A stretch of DNA of 26,657 bases from contig WNEG01000087.1 of assembly GCA_012910725.1 (NCBI GenBank), forward strand, positions 13,917-40,573, written 5' to 3'. Shown piece by piece: positions 8,006-16,703 of this stretch. Position 1 is the stretch's first letter, and every line of letters starts with the position of its first letter. This DNA comes from Candidatus Ethanoperedens thermophilum (GTDB lineage: Archaea; Halobacteriota; Methanosarcinia; Methanosarcinales; EX4572-44). A program made the translations under genes and the position numbers. A model generated the notes under the pieces. That model ran no database searches. It worked only from the letters and a program-made list of their open reading frames with translations, and was not told where the DNA came from.

Positions 8006-8143
8006 ATGGGATTTGCATTCGTGAAGATGAATCTGAAGAAATCCTTTGAATCTGAGAAATTAAAGGAAGAGCGACTGCTGGTTGGTTCGGGTGCAATTTA
8101 TGCCGTGGTTCTGGAAGAGGATTTTGAACAGGAAACAGGTTAG
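8006..8143 (+). CDS. Small hypothetical protein
   Basis: 45 aa, beginning MGFAFVKMNLKKSFESEKLK, with AAGGAGAA about 8 nt before the ATG and lying 26 nt after the HEPN stop. The composition looks coding: Lys/Glu-rich, then a hydrophobic strand GAIYAVVLEEDF. It could be a short third member of the locus or the tail of a truncated gene. No family is recognised. Confidence 0.4.
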   Translation: MGFAFVKMNLKKSFESEKLKEERLLVGSGAIYAVVLEEDFEQETG

Positions 8144-8220
8144 GGGTCGTTATGAAATAACCTCAGTAACTTTGAATCCATAAAAGTTTCCAACCACGAG
8201 ATTAATCTTGTGTAATGTTC

Positions 8221-9543
8221 TTAACTATAATTTGCGCCGAAAGCTGCCTGTAGAATTATCAGCGCATCGAGTGACGTCACCTTATTATCGTCATTCATGT
8301 CAGCCCCTTCAACAGCAGGAATTGCCCCAACCGCCATCTGTAGTGCAATAACCGCATCATCTGCCGTGACTGCCCAGTCCAGATTGAGATCACCTTTTGG
8401 GATTGGATCAGAAAATGCATACAGGTAGCCGGAGTCTGAGCCGATGAAGAGGATGCCATCAGAAATCGCTGGCTGTGCCATGTTCCAGTTGCCAGTGTCA
8501 TAAGTCCATTTCAGATCGCCGGTCTCTGCATCGAAACCGTAGACTGTACCCTTGGCATAGTTTGCTGTGGTGTAAACTATGCCGTTTGCAACAACTGGCG
8601 ATGAGTCGCACTTTCCACCCAATGTCTGACTCCATATCTCGCTTCCATCGGTTGCATTAATGCAGTTAATCTTCTTGTCGTTGTCACCGATGTATATCTT
8701 ACCGTTTGATATCGCAGGCGATGAAATCGTACCCTTCAGACTCTGGCTCCAGACTTCGACCCCTGTCATATTAACAGCATAGATCCTGCTCCCTGTTGCA
8801 AAGTACACGATCCCATAATCGATTGCTGGAGTGGTCGACACCGTACCAGTTGTGCTGAAGTTCCAGAGTTCATTGTGTGTTTCGATATCCACACAGTAGA
8901 GCGCATGTCCCGCACCTCCAAAAAATATCTTTCTGTCATAAGCGGCTGGAGAGATGTAATATGCCACTGCTGGAGGATATTCCCCATAGCTTCCTGTTGT
9001 GATATTCCACAGTTCGTTTCCATCAAAATCAAATGCAAAAAATGCACCATTGGATACTGTGTTCACAAAGACCGTGTTCTCATAGATGAGCGGACACGAT
9101 GCGACACCCCAGAATGATGGTTTTGGCTCGATCGTTCTGTTCCAGATTGTAGTTCCATTCAATGCATTCACGCAGTACAGGTCGCCTGTGAGCGAGCCAA
9201 CAAAGAGATGATCTCCTGATATCGCTGGAGTTGAGACTCCACCGCTGCCACCGATTGAATTATTCCAGATGATTTCTCCTGTAGTCTCGTTTAAGCAGTA
9301 CAGTCCCAGTTTTCCTGACCCACCAACACGGTTCGCAACGTACACACGCACATTTGATATGCATGCACCACCCTCGACAAAACAGCCAAGTTCGGTCTCC
9401 CAGAACAGTGTGTCTGTAAGCGGTGCATATCCACTCACATTCCCTGTGCGCTCTGGGTTATGATGGAACTGTAACCAGTCTCCAGATGCTACAGATGTGG
9501 TAAGCGCAAGCAATAAAATTATCGTTAATATTTTTGTGTTCAT
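8221..9543 (-). CDS. Secreted PQQ-like beta-propeller protein with C-terminal dockerin
   Basis: 440 aa. A signal peptide (about residues 1-21, MNTKILTIILLLALTTSVAS) is followed by repeated propeller blades with the PQQ-binding-like pattern (YCLNETTGEIIWNNSIGG, YCVNALNGTTIWNRTIEP, YGFDAETGDLKWTYDTGN), about 30-380. The last 57 residues are a type I dockerin with two calcium-loop repeats, GDLNLDWAVTADDAVIALQM and ADMNDDNKVTSLDALIILQA. Dockerins bind cohesins, so this protein may be part of an extracellular assembly. No cohesin gene is seen here. Enzyme activity is not implied, because many such archaeal propellers are scaffolds. Confidence 0.88.
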   Translation of the reverse strand: MNTKILTIILLLALTTSVASGDWLQFHHNPERTGNVSGYAPLTDTLFWETELGCFVEGGACISNVRVYVANRVGGSGKLGLYCLNETTGEIIWNNSIGGSGGVSTPAISGDHLFVGSLTGDLYCVNALNGTTIWNRTIEPKPSFWGVASCPLIYENTVFVNTVSNGAFFAFDFDGNELWNITTGSYGEYPPAVAYYISPAAYDRKIFFGGAGHALYCVDIETHNELWNFSTTGTVSTTPAIDYGIVYFATGSRIYAVNMTGVEVWSQSLKGTISSPAISNGKIYIGDNDKKINCINATDGSEIWSQTLGGKCDSSPVVANGIVYTTANYAKGTVYGFDAETGDLKWTYDTGNWNMAQPAISDGILFIGSDSGYLYAFSDPIPKGDLNLDWAVTADDAVIALQMAVGAIPAVEGADMNDDNKVTSLDALIILQAAFGANYS

Positions 9544-9635
9544 GTGTGCTGTGTCTTCATTGGTTTCATGTACTATATTATTTGGTATAACTTAAATATA
9601 TTTGTTGTGTCTGACTGAATATGTGGCTCTCTCTA

Positions 9636-9877
9636 TAATTCGAGTTGCAAGCACTTTTTCACTCTTCCGGAGGGTCTGGTCATGGTAAGGAAGATTAAAC
9701 CACAGAGAGCACAGAGGATCACAGAGAGTTGTTATTTTTATCTTTTGCTCCCTCCGTGTCACTCTGTGCCCTCTGTGGTTTTCCGAAACCTTATTTCAAG
9801 AAACTGCACAACTTCGTTGTACAGAAATAACATTTCAGATGCAGGAGACTGAGGTGCGTTTATACTTTCATATACGT
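9636..9877. repeat. Dispersed repeat, copy 1, with nested insertion
   Basis: Outside an 89-bp insertion (9701-9789) this closely matches 16289-16438. It starts TAATTCGAGTT, contains the hairpin TGCACAACTTCGTTGTACA (9805-9823) with the tail GAAATAACATTTCAG, and ends near CATATACGT. It lies between the divergent dockerin-protein and metG genes. No transposase frame is visible, so it is MITE-like at most. Confidence 0.8.
9698..9787. mobile_element. Nested palindromic insertion (CACAGAG type)
   Basis: Terminal inverted repeats ACCACAGAGAGCACAGAG and CTCTGTGCCCTCTGTGGT enclose about 50 bases. Comparison with the intact copy at 16289-16438 places it as an insertion, with AAAC(C) on both sides as a likely short target duplication. 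Similar CACAGAG palindromes are common in methanogen and bacterial intergenic DNA. It has no coding capacity. Confidence 0.75.
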
Positions 9878-10028
9878 TCAAAAATATCAAAAAGTCTCCG
9901 GGGTTTTGGTCACTGCAAAAGCGATAGTACACGAAGACCCGAATATGTTCCTCCACCTGGATTCTGCCTGGCCAAAGGCAGGGATGCAAAAGATAAAATA
10001 CATAGCCAAATATTGACAGATAATATTT

Positions 10029-11729
10029 ATGACTTCGTTCCAGCCAATACTTGTAACCTGTGGTCTGCCTTATGCTAATGGCAAGTGTCATATCGGACAT
10101 CTCCGCACTTATGTACCTGCTGATATCTTTGTGCGATCCCTTCGCAAACAGGGTCAAGAGGTGGTGTTCGTGTGTGGTTCTGATGCACACGGGACGCCTG
10201 TTGTGGTGAATGCTGAAGAACAGGGCACAACTCCAGAAGAACTTGCGAAAAAATACCACGCACACTTTGATGAAATATTCAAAAAGATGGACGTGGAATT
10301 TGACTACTTTGGAAGCACAGATTCACAATCAAACCACAACAGAACTCTTTCAATAGTAAAAGCCCTTATCAAAGCTGGCTACGTGTATTCAATGAAGATT
10401 GACCTTGCTTACTGCCCCAAATGCAGCCGTTTTCTTCCAGATAGATACGTTGAAGGTATATGCCCCTATTGTGGTTCTCATGCTCGTGGTGATGAATGTG
10501 ACCAGGGCTGTGGTAAACACCTTGAACCTGGTGAGATAAAAAATGCTGTGTGCAAGGTTTGTGGAACTAAAGCGGAATACCGCAGTCAGGAGCACTTTTT
10601 CTTTAAGCTCTCCTCTTTCAAAGACTTCCTTCTTGACTATTTACCAAATCTTGGGGGCACCACCAATGCACGCAACTATGCTATTAAATGGGTGGACAAT
10701 GAACTCAGGGATTGGTGCATCACAAGGAACATGGAATGGGGCGTGGCTTTTCCAGATCACGAAGATCTTGTCGTGTACGTGTGGGTGGATGCCCCGATTG
10801 GATATATCTCGTTTACCGAGGAATGGGCAAAAAAGGAAGGTAAAAACTGGGAAGATGTGTGGTGTTCCGATTCGCGCATTATTCATTTCATCGGGCTTGA
10901 CATTGTATACCATCACTGCATCTTCTGGCCTGCAATGTTAAAAGGTGCAGGTTACACCCTCCCGTCCTCAATTGTCGCATCTGGAATGGTGAAGATTGAA
11001 GACCGAAAATTCTCAAAGAGTCGCGGCTATGTACTATGGGTTGATGAGGACTATTTTAGTCATGGCTTCCATCCAGACATCTTGCGATATTATCTTGCAA
11101 GCTACACTTCACACACCAAGGATCTTAATTTTTCATGGGAAATGTTTCAACAGAAAACTAACAGGGAATTGGCAGGCTCGTTTGGAAACTTCCTGTACCG
11201 TACATTATCATTTGCTTATAAAAATTTTGGGGAAGTTCCAGATGCACAAGTAAGTTCTGAAACGATGAACGAAATAAAGAGAGTCATTGGTGCAAATACG
11301 GCAAGTATTAATAATTATGAATTTAAGCAAGCAGCAGATCATGCCATGTTACTTGCTGATTTTGGCAACACGTATTTCCAGTCAAAGGAACCATGGAAAC
11401 TGATAAAAACAGACAGGAATAAATGTGCAGAAGTACTGAAAGATTCTCTACAGATCGCCAAGGCACTTATCATATTATTTGAGCCAGTTATGCCAGGTCT
11501 CATGGAAACTGCATGGAAACAATTGGGTTTTACAAATAATATTCATACTGTATTATATGAGGAAGCATTGATAGAGCTTGAAAGTGGCAAAAAACTGCCA
11601 AAACCAGAGATTATTATTAACAAAATTGAAAATAGCAAAATTGAGGAAATGGAAGCTATGTTAACTGAGAGAATTGGCATAACAGTAGAAAAAGAGACAA
11701 AAGCACAACAAACGAATGAAGCAGTGTGA
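10029..11729 (+). CDS. metG: Methionyl-tRNA synthetase
   Basis: 566 aa, class I aminoacyl-tRNA synthetase. HIGH is at residues 21-24 (KCHIGHLRTY). A double zinc-knuckle insert runs from CPKCSRFLPDRYVEGICPYC (about 129) to VCKVCG. The KMSKS-type loop is RKFSKSRG near 325-332. The anticodon-binding helical domain follows. The protein ends after a short charged tail, with no recognisable C-terminal EMAPII/OB-fold dimerisation domain, which many archaeal and bacterial MetRS carry or encode separately. The start ATGACTTCGTTCCAG gives the typical PILVTCGLPYANG N-terminus. Confidence 0.96.
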   Translation: MTSFQPILVTCGLPYANGKCHIGHLRTYVPADIFVRSLRKQGQEVVFVCGSDAHGTPVVVNAEEQGTTPEELAKKYHAHFDEIFKKMDVEFDYFGSTDSQSNHNRTLSIVKALIKAGYVYSMKIDLAYCPKCSRFLPDRYVEGICPYCGSHARGDECDQGCGKHLEPGEIKNAVCKVCGTKAEYRSQEHFFFKLSSFKDFLLDYLPNLGGTTNARNYAIKWVDNELRDWCITRNMEWGVAFPDHEDLVVYVWVDAPIGYISFTEEWAKKEGKNWEDVWCSDSRIIHFIGLDIVYHHCIFWPAMLKGAGYTLPSSIVASGMVKIEDRKFSKSRGYVLWVDEDYFSHGFHPDILRYYLASYTSHTKDLNFSWEMFQQKTNRELAGSFGNFLYRTLSFAYKNFGEVPDAQVSSETMNEIKRVIGANTASINNYEFKQAADHAMLLADFGNTYFQSKEPWKLIKTDRNKCAEVLKDSLQIAKALIILFEPVMPGLMETAWKQLGFTNNIHTVLYEEALIELESGKKLPKPEIIINKIENSKIEEMEAMLTERIGITVEKETKAQQTNEAV

Positions 11730-11825
11730 TATCGCTGGCAGGGGTGTGGTGGATGTAATGATTGGTATGGCAAAGTCTTTTGAACCATATCATCATTGAA
11801 TTATAGTAGCAAAGGAGGGTATTCC

Positions 11826-13034
11826 ATGAACATCATCAAAAACGTAGAGATTGTGAATTATAAAGGCATCGAGAAGACGCAATTTTCATGCGGTTCTATA
11901 AATATCATAGTAGGTCCGAACAACACAGGAAAATCTTCCATTTTGGAATCAGTCTGGATGGCGGTCGCTTCTTTAAACGACTTTGAAGACAATCTTGAGA
12001 CCCGATTATCAGATATTATCGAAACTGAAAATATCAGACATTTGATACACCAGGGCAAACAGAAATCGACTATAGCATTAGAAATTTTTGAAAATGATAG
12101 GATAATACTGGATTTACTATATTCAAAAAAGAACTATCCTGAAGAAGTTGCTGAGTTTTTTTTAACTTTTATAAATAAAACTCCAAAATTTGATGAGTTT
12201 GAAACTGATTTCCACATGAGCCTATTGGAATTACAGGTTCTTGGAATTAAATTAGATAGGCTATCTGGAAAAGCGGGATTAAAAGAGGAGTTGGATAAGT
12301 TGCTGAAAAGAGTCTCCGAAAACATTGAATCCGTTATCGAAGACTATAGGAGCAGGTTAATCAAATCAGAAAAGGTATTCCTAACCTCAAAAATAAACAA
12401 CAACTTAATCAGCATACGTGCAGTAATGGATGGCTATGCTGATGGAATTTCCATCTTCAACGAAGAGAGCCCCTCCATCCAAAAGATTCCTCTAATTATC
12501 AGTTCCCCTCACATTGATGAGGATGTATCTGAAATTTATAAAAAATTAGTAAATACAAAAAAACTGGCAGAGGTGCTTGAAATCCTGAAAAATAAAATAC
12601 CATATTTTGAAGATATTAGAGAGGTAGATGGTGACTTGCTTGTTTTGCTTGAAAATCTGGATGAACCGTTACCGTTGTCTTTCATGGGAGACGGTTTCAA
12701 AGCTCTTTTAAAGCTATCCTTCATGGCACCTCTGATTAAAAACGGAATCGCCCTCTTTGAAGAGCCCGAAACATCAATGCATCCAGGATATCTTAATATT
12801 TTGGCAAAAGAGATCTTATTAAGCTCTGAATATTCTCAAATTTTTATATCCACTCACAGTTTGGAACTGATAGAGTATCTGCTGGAAAAGGCTGAGAAAT
12901 CTGGCAAGATCGAATCTATAAAGATTTTAAAACTGCGCAGGTTAACAGAAGGCTACATAGAAAGAGAAATCTTCTCAGGAAAAGAGGCGGCTGAAGAGAT
13001 TGAAGTGATTAAAACCGACCTCAGGGGGTTCTAA
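11826..13034 (+). CDS. OLD-like AAA ATPase
   Basis: 402 aa, related to the ATPase part of OLD-family nucleases and RecF/SMC-like ATPases. It starts MNIIKNVEIVNYKGIEKTQF. Walker A is GPNNTGKS (30-37), Walker B is LFEEPETSMHP (about 310), and an H-loop-like STHSLE lies near 341. The ATG at 11826 is preferred because AAAGGAGGG lies 6 nt upstream. The C-terminus IKTDLRGF is followed almost at once by a frame that reads as a TOPRIM domain, the other half of OLD nucleases. Some OLD systems act in phage defence, but this is not evidence of that role here. Confidence 0.85.
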   Translation: MNIIKNVEIVNYKGIEKTQFSCGSINIIVGPNNTGKSSILESVWMAVASLNDFEDNLETRLSDIIETENIRHLIHQGKQKSTIALEIFENDRIILDLLYSKKNYPEEVAEFFLTFINKTPKFDEFETDFHMSLLELQVLGIKLDRLSGKAGLKEELDKLLKRVSENIESVIEDYRSRLIKSEKVFLTSKINNNLISIRAVMDGYADGISIFNEESPSIQKIPLIISSPHIDEDVSEIYKKLVNTKKLAEVLEILKNKIPYFEDIREVDGDLLVLLENLDEPLPLSFMGDGFKALLKLSFMAPLIKNGIALFEEPETSMHPGYLNILAKEILLSSEYSQIFISTHSLELIEYLLEKAEKSGKIESIKILKLRRLTEGYIEREIFSGKEAAEEIEVIKTDLRGF

Positions 13035-13035
13035 T

Positions 13036-13710
13036 CTGAATATAATCCTGTGCGAAGGAAAAAACGATGCGTGGTTCTTTGATGAAATCATAAAAGAACA
13101 TCTGGGCGATCATATACACCCTATACCAGATGGAGACATAAATAAACTCATGCGGTTACTGGAAATGAATTGTTTTAATTATATAAAAACTCAATATACC
13201 CTTATCATATTTGGAGATACTGGCAAACCGACAATTATTGAGAAGGTTCTTAGCAGAGTCATAGTTGATACGCTTGGGAAAGTCGCGGATGACATATGTA
13301 TAACAGTTATTCTTGACGACGACGGTATGGGATATTCCGAGCTGAAAAAAGTTATTTCAGACAAATTGAGATCCATTTCAAAGGATAAATCGAAATTCAC
13401 CAGCAATCAGTTTCCTACCCTTGAAGAACACAATGATTCGTTCATCCTGATTCCTCTGAAAGGCAGGGGAAATGTTGAAATACGGCTTTCAACCGTTCCT
13501 GAAAGTTTGGAAAAACAAGTTGCAAAAAAATGCATTGAGGTCAAATATCCTAAAAATCTTAAAATATTAGAGAGAGGACCACATTACGCTCTTGATTTTT
13601 TAGCAATGGAATATTACGATGGTAATAAGGAAAAACTGATCAGAGAAACGTCTGCACTGCTTAAAGATGAAGTATGGGTCACAGATGTCGTAGAACGCGC
13701 AACATCGTAA
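13036..13710 (+). CDS. TOPRIM-domain protein (OLD C-terminal half or DUF3226-like)
   Basis: About 224 aa. The coding signature starts at LNIILCEGKNDAWFFDE, where CEG is the TOPRIM glutamate motif, and continues to VILDDDGMG (about 92-100), the acidic TOPRIM motif. The first in-frame ATG is at 13150, after the essential glutamate. No ATG, GTG or TTG exists between the preceding in-frame stop (13006-13008) and 13150, so initiation would need CTG at 13036 or a +1 frameshift from the ATPase gene at the GGGGG run (13024-13028). One G fewer in that run would fuse the two genes into a ~627-aa single-chain OLD protein. A frameshift mutation or sequencing error is quite possible. Confidence 0.7.
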   Translation: MNIILCEGKNDAWFFDEIIKEHLGDHIHPIPDGDINKLMRLLEMNCFNYIKTQYTLIIFGDTGKPTIIEKVLSRVIVDTLGKVADDICITVILDDDGMGYSELKKVISDKLRSISKDKSKFTSNQFPTLEEHNDSFILIPLKGRGNVEIRLSTVPESLEKQVAKKCIEVKYPKNLKILERGPHYALDFLAMEYYDGNKEKLIRETSALLKDEVWVTDVVERATS

Positions 13711-13810
13711 TGGCATCCCGAAGTAAAGACTATTGTTGATATGTTTTTAGAAAAAAATCGAGCACAACAAAATAATAACTTTTTTAAGTTATGAAATAAA
13801 ATGATGACCA

Positions 13811-13849
13811 GTTTGTGGGTGTGAGTCTGATGCCAGCTCCCCCACAAAC
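13811..13849. promoter_or_regulatory. Inverted repeat before the mdh promoter
   Basis: A perfect 9-bp inverted repeat, GTTTGTGGG (13811-13819) and CCCACAAAC (13841-13849), ends one base before the mdh TATA box. Position suggests an operator for mdh-fum, but it could equally be a terminator hairpin for the TOPRIM gene. Confidence 0.4.
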
Positions 13850-13850
13850 A

Positions 13851-13860
13851 TTTTATATTT
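13851..13860 (+). promoter_or_regulatory. TATA box for mdh-fumAB
   Basis: TTTTATATTT 25-34 nt before the mdh ATG. A GAGGT ribosome-binding site lies between. Confidence 0.5.
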
Positions 13861-13884
13861 TTATAACTCCAAGAGGTTTGTTAA

Positions 13885-14814
13885 ATGGTTAAGATTTCTG
13901 TTATTGGTGCTGGGATGGTTGGTGCTACTGCCGTGCAGCGTTTGGCTGAATTTGAGCTTGGCGATATTGCGATGATTGATGTTGTCGAAGGCTTACCGCA
14001 GGGTAAGGCACTGGACATGCTTGAATCTGCATCGTTGTGTAATTTTGATGTGGATGTGCTCGGTTCGAATGATTACAGTGATATCGAAGGCTCTGATGTG
14101 GTTGTGGTGACTGCTGGAGTTGCCAGAAAACCTGACATGACTCGCGAGGACCTCATTGGTATCAACTCTAATATTCTAAAGGACGTGTGCTTGCATGTTG
14201 TTGAACATGCATATAAAGCGGTGTTGCTGATTGTTACAAACCCGCTTGACATTATGACTTATGCAGCGTTGAAGTACACTGGTTTTGAGCATCAGCGGGT
14301 GCTTGGGATGAGTGGTGTACTTGACTCTGCTCGTTTTTCTTATTTTGTTGCAGCAGAACTCAATTGTTCAGTGCGTGATGTTCATGCGATGGTTCTCGGC
14401 GGTCATGGCGATACGATGGTACCGCTGCCAGAATATACAACGGTTTCAGGTATTCCAATTACACAATTGTTGCCAAAAGATGCTATAGAACGTCTCGTTT
14501 CTCGAACAGTAAACGGTGGTGTTGAGATTGTGAACCTGTTAAAAACAGGCAGTGCTTTTTATGCACCGGCAGCTTCTATTGTCAGGATGGTGGAATCCAT
14601 TGTACGTGATACAAGGAGAATCCTTCCCGCATGCGCATATCTTACTGGCGAATACTGTCAGAAAGATGTGTATCTTGGCGTTCCTGTGAAACTTGGGAGA
14701 GGGGGCGTACTTGAAGTAATAGAGCTTGAACTGGAGGATGAAGCAAAAGCTGCCCTCGCACAGTCGGCTGATTCCGTGCGGGACGGTATGAAAAAATTAA
14801 ATCTATGTCTATAA
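13885..14814 (+). CDS. mdh: Malate dehydrogenase (NAD-type, LDH-like family)
   Basis: 309 aa, interconverts malate and oxaloacetate. It has the Rossmann motif GAGMVGA (8-14), an acidic residue D32 at the end of the second strand that favours NAD, substrate arginines in ARKPDMTRED, DSAR near 147-150, and the catalytic His in GGHGDTMVPLP (about 172-182). It is the first gene of an operon with the two fumarase subunits, whose first start codon overlaps its stop by 10 nt. Together they interconvert oxaloacetate, malate and fumarate. Confidence 0.95.
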   Translation: MVKISVIGAGMVGATAVQRLAEFELGDIAMIDVVEGLPQGKALDMLESASLCNFDVDVLGSNDYSDIEGSDVVVVTAGVARKPDMTREDLIGINSNILKDVCLHVVEHAYKAVLLIVTNPLDIMTYAALKYTGFEHQRVLGMSGVLDSARFSYFVAAELNCSVRDVHAMVLGGHGDTMVPLPEYTTVSGIPITQLLPKDAIERLVSRTVNGGVEIVNLLKTGSAFYAPAASIVRMVESIVRDTRRILPACAYLTGEYCQKDVYLGVPVKLGRGGVLEVIELELEDEAKAALAQSADSVRDGMKKLNLCL

Positions 14815-15632
14815 TTTCTCGCGACTTTTTTGTAACAAATATAATAGAGTTGATCATCCAGTCTGAGACAATTCTGCCAGTGGACACAGTGATCGCACTG
14901 GAAAATGCATGGCAGAAGGAGTCAAACACGATAGCAAAGTCACAACTTGCTGCAATACTGAAGAACATAAAAATTGCAAGAGAAAAAAAATATCCTCTCT
15001 GCCAGGACACCGGGATTTTCATATTTAATGTTACAATTGGCAAAAATATTGTTATTAATTTCAATATCAACGATGCCATCTGTGAAGCGCTTCGCTCTGC
15101 AACAGAAACACTACCGCTCAGACCAAATGTGGTACACCCCCTGACAAGAGAGAATTCACTGGACAACACTGGAGATGGACTGCCTGATATTACGTTTAAT
15201 CTCACGGAAGGTAGTGATTTTGAGGTTTACGTGTATCCCAAGGGTGCTGGTTCAGAAAACATGAGCCGCCTTGCTATGCTCAAGCCGTCGCAAAATAGGG
15301 AGATTAAAAGATTCGTCGTTGAAACCGTGTTTACTGCGGGTGGCATGCCATGCCCACCAATAATTGTTGGTGTTGGAATTGGTGGTTCCTTTGACCTTGC
15401 GGCACGTCTTTCCAAGAAAGCAGCACTAAGACCACTTGATGGAATGAATGATTTTGAGCAGGAACTCTGTGACGCTGTGAACACTCTTGGGATCGGGGCG
15501 ATGGGGCTTGGTGGCGACACTACTGCCCTTGCAGTGCATGTGAACACAGCACACTGTCATACAGCATCACTTCCTGTTGCAGTAAATATTCAATGCTGGG
15601 CAAATCGACGAGCATATAAGAAGTTTATATGA
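14805..15632 (+). CDS. fumA: Class I fumarate hydratase, alpha subunit
   Basis: 275 aa, the N-terminal (iron-sulfur) half of the class I fumarase/L-tartrate dehydratase family. Candidate [4Fe-4S] cysteines are C66 (PLCQDTGIF), C near 183 (GGMPCPPIIVGVGIGG) and C near 266 (VNIQCWANRR). The start overlaps the mdh end and the stop lies 12 nt before the beta subunit. Tartrate dehydratase activity cannot be excluded from sequence, but the mdh neighbour argues for fumarase. Confidence 0.93.
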   Translation: MSIISRDFFVTNIIELIIQSETILPVDTVIALENAWQKESNTIAKSQLAAILKNIKIAREKKYPLCQDTGIFIFNVTIGKNIVINFNINDAICEALRSATETLPLRPNVVHPLTRENSLDNTGDGLPDITFNLTEGSDFEVYVYPKGAGSENMSRLAMLKPSQNREIKRFVVETVFTAGGMPCPPIIVGVGIGGSFDLAARLSKKAALRPLDGMNDFEQELCDAVNTLGIGAMGLGGDTTALAVHVNTAHCHTASLPVAVNIQCWANRRAYKKFI

Positions 15633-15644
15633 GGGAATGATTGA

Positions 15645-16238
15645 ATGGAACACCGATTAACCACCCCACTTACAAAAGAAGCAATTCTGAAATTAAAAGC
15701 AGGAGATATTTTATATCTCACAGGAAGAGTGTTTACCGCGCGGGATGAAGCACACAAGCACATCCTGAACGCACTTTCACATCACAGGAAGCTGCCTTTT
15801 GACCCTACTGGTGCTGTGATCTATCACTGCGGGCCGCTCTTAAAAAAGACTGAAAACAGCTGGCAGGTGGTGTCAGCCGGACCAACGACCAGTGAAAGAA
15901 TGACACAGATGACACCCGCACTGATGGACAATACCGGGATTCGTGCCATAATCGGAAAAGGCGGAATGAAAGGAGTTGCACCACTATTCAGAGGAAGGTG
16001 CGTATACCTTGCCTACACTGGTGGCTGCGCTGTTCTTGCAGCAGAAGGAATATCAAGAGTGATTAATGTTTACTGGCAAAATCTTGGCATGGCTGAAGCC
16101 GTGTGGGAATTCGAAGTAAGGGACTTCGGACCGCTCATCGTTGGCATCGATTCCTATGGGGTGGATTTGTATGAAAAGGTGCTTGAAAAAGCATCTGAAT
16201 CATTAAAGGCTATTGTAACGGCATCCGACTCTACATAG
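15645..16238 (+). CDS. fumB: Class I fumarate hydratase, beta subunit
   Basis: 197 aa, the C-terminal half of class I fumarase. It shows VYHCGPLLKK-like and SAGPTTSERMTQMTPALM segments, the glycine-rich IGKGGMKGVAP, and YTGGCAVLAAEGI. It completes the alpha-beta enzyme encoded just upstream. A fused single-chain form exists in many bacteria; the split form is usual in archaea. Confidence 0.93.
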   Translation: MEHRLTTPLTKEAILKLKAGDILYLTGRVFTARDEAHKHILNALSHHRKLPFDPTGAVIYHCGPLLKKTENSWQVVSAGPTTSERMTQMTPALMDNTGIRAIIGKGGMKGVAPLFRGRCVYLAYTGGCAVLAAEGISRVINVYWQNLGMAEAVWEFEVRDFGPLIVGIDSYGVDLYEKVLEKASESLKAIVTASDST

Positions 16239-16288
16239 ATCGCGCTACCTGTTTTATACTACCGCCGCGAAAATTTAAGGCTTTCTGG

Positions 16289-16438
16289 TAATTCGAGTTA
16301 CAAGCACTTTTTCACTCTTCCGGATCTGGTCATGGTAAGGAAGATTAAACCTTATTTCAAGAAACTGCACAACTTCGTTGTACAGAAATAACATTTCAGT
16401 AGCAAGAGAACGAGGTGCGTTTATAATTTCATATACGT
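16289..16438. repeat. Dispersed repeat, copy 2 (intact)
   Basis: 150 bp, close to identical with the outer parts of 9636-9877. It includes TAATTCGAGTTACAAGCAC at one end, the hairpin TGCACAACTTCGTTGTACA (16366-16384) and CATATACGT at the other. It lacks the CACAGAG insertion and so shows the empty site. Intergenic after fumB, with no coding capacity. Confidence 0.8.
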
Positions 16439-16703
16439 CGAGAAAATGCCACGATGAACGCAGTCGGTCGGCGCCGGGTCCCACATGGGCAAGGTGTTTT
16501 GTGACCTTGGGTTGAAAGACGTGATGTGGGTGAAGAGTGAAGATAAATGTGCGGTGATTGAAGTTCGTCCGCAAGAACATAACATAGAAATCCCGGTTCG
16601 GACATAACACCAGATAGGCAGGATATGTAAACTCGGGTTCGGATATAGAGCGCATGGGCGATTGCGACATTAGTTTAATAAACATAAACGGAATATGTGG
16701 TAA
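16439..16703. other. Intergenic region before hicB
   Basis: Mostly unassigned. A 40-codon frame at 16485-16607 (starting MGKVFCDLGLKDVMWVKSED) has fair amino-acid composition but no convincing ribosome-binding site or family. It may be a gene remnant. A 9-bp repeat-like cGGTTCGGA occurs twice near 16595 and 16635. Confidence 0.35.

Noticed and set aside
9759..10265. 168-aa minus-strand frame before metG
   Set aside because: It covers a dispersed repeat and the 5' end of metG in antisense and has no coherent domain.
16275..16685. 136-aa minus-strand frame after fumB
   Set aside because: It runs through the dispersed repeat and has no domain or start signal.
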